From NCBI GenBank assembly GCA_000495415.1, contig AWGX01000264.1:1-8137 (forward strand): a stretch of DNA of 8,137 nt, read 5' to 3'. Under the pieces are notes generated by a model that was not told the origin of the DNA, searched no databases, and was given only the letters and a program-made list of their open reading frames with translations. Position 1 is the stretch's first letter. Each line of letters begins with the position of its first letter. Of this stretch, positions 5,907-8,137 are shown piece after piece. The position numbers were made by a program, and so were the translations under genes. Origin of the DNA: Smithella sp. ME-1. Lineage in GTDB: Bacteria; Desulfobacterota; Syntrophia; Syntrophales; Smithellaceae.

Positions 5907-7094
5907 ATGAAAAATGTAAGGGAATGCGTTCTAATTGACGGAGTGAGATCGGCAAATTGCCGCGCGCACGCGGAAAAGGGTTGGTTCAGAAACGTAATGC
6001 CGGATGTAATTCTTACAACAGTTTATTCTGCTTTATTTGAAAGGGTTAATAAGATCAAGCCGGAAGAAGTCGAAGCTGTTTATGTAGGGACCTCAAATCA
6101 ATCAGGCTGCCAGAATGAGCTCGCACGCTTTTCGTGGCTGGCCGGTGGCTTTCCGGATAGTGTTCCGCAGAATCACGTTAATATGCAGTGCCCCTCAGGG
6201 ATGGCAGCAACAGAGCATGCCGCAAGGGCTATTTTAGCCGATGAGGGAGACATCTACATTGCCGCAGGTGTTGAAGACATGCAGCACGTTCCAATGGGTC
6301 ATTCTATGGAATGGCCTAAAAGGTTGTTTGAAAAGTATAATATGAACGATCTTATGATGGGTGTAACAGCGGAAAAAGTAGCAGAAGTTTATAATATCAG
6401 CAGAAAAGACATGGAAAACATGGCATACTGGAGCAATATGAAAGCCGCTCAGGCTACGAAGGAAGGAAATTTCAAAAGAGAGATAGTTCCGATAGAAGGC
6501 GAAAAAGAAGATGGGACCAGATTCATGGTCGATACGGATCAATGGATAAGAGCAGATATAACCATGGAAAAAATGGCGACGATGCAGTCCCCATTTAAAC
6601 CCGGTGGTCTGGTAACGGCGGCAACATCTTCACCGTTGACAACCGGTGCCGCAGCTATGTTACTGATGGAGAGGAATCTTGCGGATAAACTCGGGCTAAA
6701 CTATCATTTAAAATATGTGGCCGGGGCTATGGCAGGATGTGACCCGCATGTCATGGGTATGGGTCCGGTACCGGCGGTAAAAAAAGCCCTGACCAGAGCT
6801 GGTCTCAAAATTAAAGACATCGACATATGGGAACTCAATGAAGCATTCTGCAGTCAGGCATTGGCCGTTGTGAGGGAGCTTGGAATTGAAGAAAATGCGC
6901 CGTTTAAGAACGTAAACATCTGGGGCGGAGCCACCGCTCTCGGGCACCCGCTGGGCGAATCAGGTGCAAGGCTTTCGATTACACTTAATAATATTATGAA
7001 GACAGATAGAAAAGACGCAAAATACGGATGTGCTACTTTATGCGGTGGGTGGGGTGTCGGGAATGCCATAATATGGGAGAATGTCCATAAATAG
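5907..7094 (+). CDS. Thiolase (acetyl-CoA acyltransferase family)
   Basis: This 395-residue protein has the usual length for a cytoplasmic thiolase. The nucleophilic cysteine is C95 in NMQCPSGMAATEHAARAI. NEAF (311-314) is the conserved active-site motif. H347 lies in GGATALGHPLGESGAR. The C-terminal catalytic cysteine is C379 in CATLCGGWGVGNA. All catalytic residues are present, but the last loop differs from the common C-x-GGG-x-G pattern, with a Trp at 382, and the cysteine loop has a Pro after Cys. It should cleave 3-ketoacyl-CoA with CoA, or run the reverse condensation. With the bifunctional enzyme at 2502-4496 it would complete a beta-oxidation turn. It is transcribed alone, divergent from the TetR gene, and closed by a strong terminator. 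Chain-length preference cannot be read from the sequence. Confidence 0.93.
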   Translation: MKNVRECVLIDGVRSANCRAHAEKGWFRNVMPDVILTTVYSALFERVNKIKPEEVEAVYVGTSNQSGCQNELARFSWLAGGFPDSVPQNHVNMQCPSGMAATEHAARAILADEGDIYIAAGVEDMQHVPMGHSMEWPKRLFEKYNMNDLMMGVTAEKVAEVYNISRKDMENMAYWSNMKAAQATKEGNFKREIVPIEGEKEDGTRFMVDTDQWIRADITMEKMATMQSPFKPGGLVTAATSSPLTTGAAAMLLMERNLADKLGLNYHLKYVAGAMAGCDPHVMGMGPVPAVKKALTRAGLKIKDIDIWELNEAFCSQALAVVRELGIEENAPFKNVNIWGGATALGHPLGESGARLSITLNNIMKTDRKDAKYGCATLCGGWGVGNAIIWENVHK

Positions 7095-7118
7095 AGTCTG
7101 AATAAACTTGAATTCTTC

Positions 7119-7180
7119 AGCGCGGATTTCAATGTAATCTTGAAGAAAGATTACGTTTGAGTCCGCGCTTTTTAGTTTTT
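7119..7180 (+). terminator. Long intrinsic terminator after the thiolase
   Basis: The outer arms AGCGCGGA (7119-7126) and TCCGCGCT (7162-7169) and the inner arms GTAATCTT (7134-7141) and AAGATTAC (7147-7154) form a stem. The 7-by-7 middle segment also pairs at six positions if G-U is allowed. The result is an almost continuous 23-base-pair stem with a 5-base loop and a T-rich tail, TTTTTAGTTTTT. The T tract is only on the plus-strand side, so it terminates thiolase transcription. Confidence 0.92.
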
Positions 7181-7299
7181 ATCTGTAGTGTTTCAAAGGG
7201 AAATGAACAGATAATGGATTTAAATAAGAGACGATTTTCGGTTATAATAAACCTTTTAGAAACGTCGTAACACTCAGTTTTGAAAAACCTTGATATCAC

Positions 7300-7387
7300 T
7301 GGTGCCTGGGGCGGGAATTGAACCCGCACAGCCTCAAGGACCGAGGGATTTTAAGTCCCTTGCGTCTACCAGTTCCGCCACCCAGGC
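7300..7387 (-). tRNA. tRNA-Leu (anticodon UAA)
   Basis: The cloverleaf reads on the minus strand. The acceptor stem GCCTGGG pairs with CCCAGGC, followed by discriminator A and an encoded CCA at 7300-7302. The anticodon stem AGGGA/TCCCT encloses loop CTTAAAA with anticodon TAA (7351-7353). A long variable arm marks it as a class II tRNA. The T arm is GCGGG-TTCAATT-CCCGC. It is 85 bases without CCA, normal for tRNA-Leu. It decodes UUA and UUG. No clear terminator follows on the minus strand. Confidence 0.97.
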
Positions 7388-7419
7388 ATGAGAATGTACA
7401 AACACGAAAAGCGTTATGG

Positions 7420-7448
7420 CTTATATTATTTTTGTATAGTACTGTCAA
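7420..7448 (-). promoter_or_regulatory. Strong sigma70-type promoter for tRNA-Leu
   Basis: On the minus strand a perfect TTGACA (7443-7448) is followed by a 17-base spacer and TATAAG (7420-7425, 5 of 6). Transcription would start near 7413, leaving a leader of about 25 bases before the mature tRNA end at 7387. Spacing and match are as good as expected for a stable-RNA gene. Confidence 0.8.
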
Positions 7449-7553
7449 GAGCTTCCTGAATAACTTTATCTCTGTATTTTTGTTTCTTGAAGATTTGGTA
7501 AGTTATATGCTAAACAAACACATAAAATTTTTTTCATAAAAAGAGGAGAAACC

Positions 7554-8137
7554 TTGCAGGAAATTGATCTCATCATCACGGGAGCAAAAGTACTTCTGCT
7601 CGATTCCAAAAACACATGTCTTGAAAATACAGCTGTTGCTGTAAATGCGGACAAGATAGTCGCCGTTGACCATGCCGAAAAGATAATAAAGCAATACAAA
7701 GCAAAAAAAACCATCACGGCCAATGATTCACTGATTATGCCCGGCTTTGTCAACTGCCATACGCATGCGGCTATGACCTGTTTCCGCGGCATTGCCGATG
7801 ATCTTGAACTTATGGATTGGCTCAATAATTACATCTTTCCTGCTGAAGCCAAAAACGTGAATAAAGAGCTTGCCTACTGGGGATCGCTTCTTGGTGCCGC
7901 CGAAATGATCAAATCCGGTACTACTACTTTTTGCGATATGTATATATTTGAAGATGAAACCGCCCGTGCGGCTAAAGCCGCAGGCATACGCTGTCTTGTA
8001 GGAGAAGTGCTTTTTGATTTCCCCTCGCCCAACTTTAAAACTACCGCAGAAGGTGTCGCTTACACAAAAATGCTAATCGAGAAATGGAAAAATGATCCTC
8101 TGGTCAACATAATTATCGAACCGCACGCGCTCTATAC
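7554..8137 (+). CDS. MTA/SAH-deaminase-type amidohydrolase, 5' part
   Basis: The first 194 residues are visible; the frame is open at the window edge. The N-terminal beta-sandwich segment (IDLIITGAKVLLLD) leads to MPGFVNCHTHAAMTCFRG (62-79). Its H69-x-H71 is the metal-binding pair of the amidohydrolase superfamily, and SGTTTFCDMY (121-130) and EPHALY (189-194) are typical of the 5-methylthioadenosine/S-adenosylhomocysteine deaminase (MtaD) group. Such enzymes hydrolytically deaminate adenosine-type by-products of SAM metabolism; related members act on other ring amines such as guanine or triazines, so the substrate is not certain. The start is TTG, five bases after GAGGAG; no ATG fits. It is divergent from the tRNA gene and looks unrelated to the beta-oxidation genes. 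Confidence 0.9.
   Translation, partial: MQEIDLIITGAKVLLLDSKNTCLENTAVAVNADKIVAVDHAEKIIKQYKAKKTITANDSLIMPGFVNCHTHAAMTCFRGIADDLELMDWLNNYIFPAEAKNVNKELAYWGSLLGAAEMIKSGTTTFCDMYIFEDETARAAKAAGIRCLVGEVLFDFPSPNFKTTAEGVAYTKMLIEKWKNDPLVNIIIEPHALY

Noticed and set aside
7119..7180. Terminator acting for the tRNA on the minus strand as well
   Set aside because: On the minus strand the stem is followed by GAAGAATTC with no T tract, and it lies about 120 bases beyond the tRNA, so only plus-strand termination is supported.
7318..7539. Plus-strand open frame of 73 codons
   Set aside because: It begins inside the tRNA-Leu gene and crosses its promoter; the sequence is explained by those features.
7466..7825. 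119-codon minus-strand open frame over the start of the amidohydrolase
   Set aside because: The opposite strand carries clear amidohydrolase motifs and a good ribosome site, so this is an antisense shadow.
1..8137. CRISPR array, insertion sequence or phage attachment site
   Set aside because: No regularly spaced repeats, transposase-like protein or terminal inverted repeats are visible. The tRNA 3' end is not repeated elsewhere in the window as far as I can see.

Overview
The window reads as part of a chromosome from an anaerobic bacterium. The best guess is a fatty-acid or aromatic-acid degrader of the Desulfobacterota (former Deltaproteobacteria) type. This is inferred from the moderate GC content, the beta-oxidation genes under a TetR regulator, and a MoaD-like/MoxR-like cassette of the kind often tied to metal-cofactor enzymes. 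There is no 16S or other decisive marker, so the taxonomy is tentative.

Layout. (1) Positions 1-1325, minus strand: a tightly packed three-gene cassette. In transcription order it encodes a 91-residue MoaD/ThiS-type sulfur carrier ending in Gly-Gly, an unrecognised 173-residue protein, and a MoxR-type AAA+ ATPase cut by the window edge. (2) Positions 1326-1615: an AT-rich gap that also holds, on the plus strand, the last ~45 codons of a decayed acyl-CoA dehydrogenase. (3) Positions 1616-2413, minus: a TIGR03084 / maleylpyruvate-isomerase-like (DinB-fold) protein. (4) Positions 2502-4496, minus: a two-domain enoyl-CoA hydratase/3-hydroxyacyl-CoA dehydrogenase. (5) Positions 4743-5369, minus: a TetR-family regulator. 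Its upstream region carries a good sigma70-like promoter and a compact three-half-site operator. (6) Positions 5370-5906: a 537-base divergent control region that also holds a CRP-like site. (7) Positions 5907-7094, plus: a thiolase, followed by a long intrinsic terminator. (8) Positions 7300-7387, minus: tRNA-Leu(UAA) with its own strong promoter. (9) From 7554, plus: the start of an MTA/SAH-deaminase-type amidohydrolase, running off the window.

How it works together. The bifunctional hydratase/dehydrogenase and the thiolase together supply three successive beta-oxidation steps: hydration, NAD-linked oxidation and thiolysis. They are on opposite strands with the TetR gene between them, so the TetR protein is probably the local acyl-CoA-responsive repressor. 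Its operator lies over its own promoter, and I see no second copy in front of the thiolase. The acyl-CoA dehydrogenase remnant suggests the locus once carried, or received a piece of, the first beta-oxidation enzyme as well. The MoaD-like/unknown/AAA+ cassette is the least understood part of the window.
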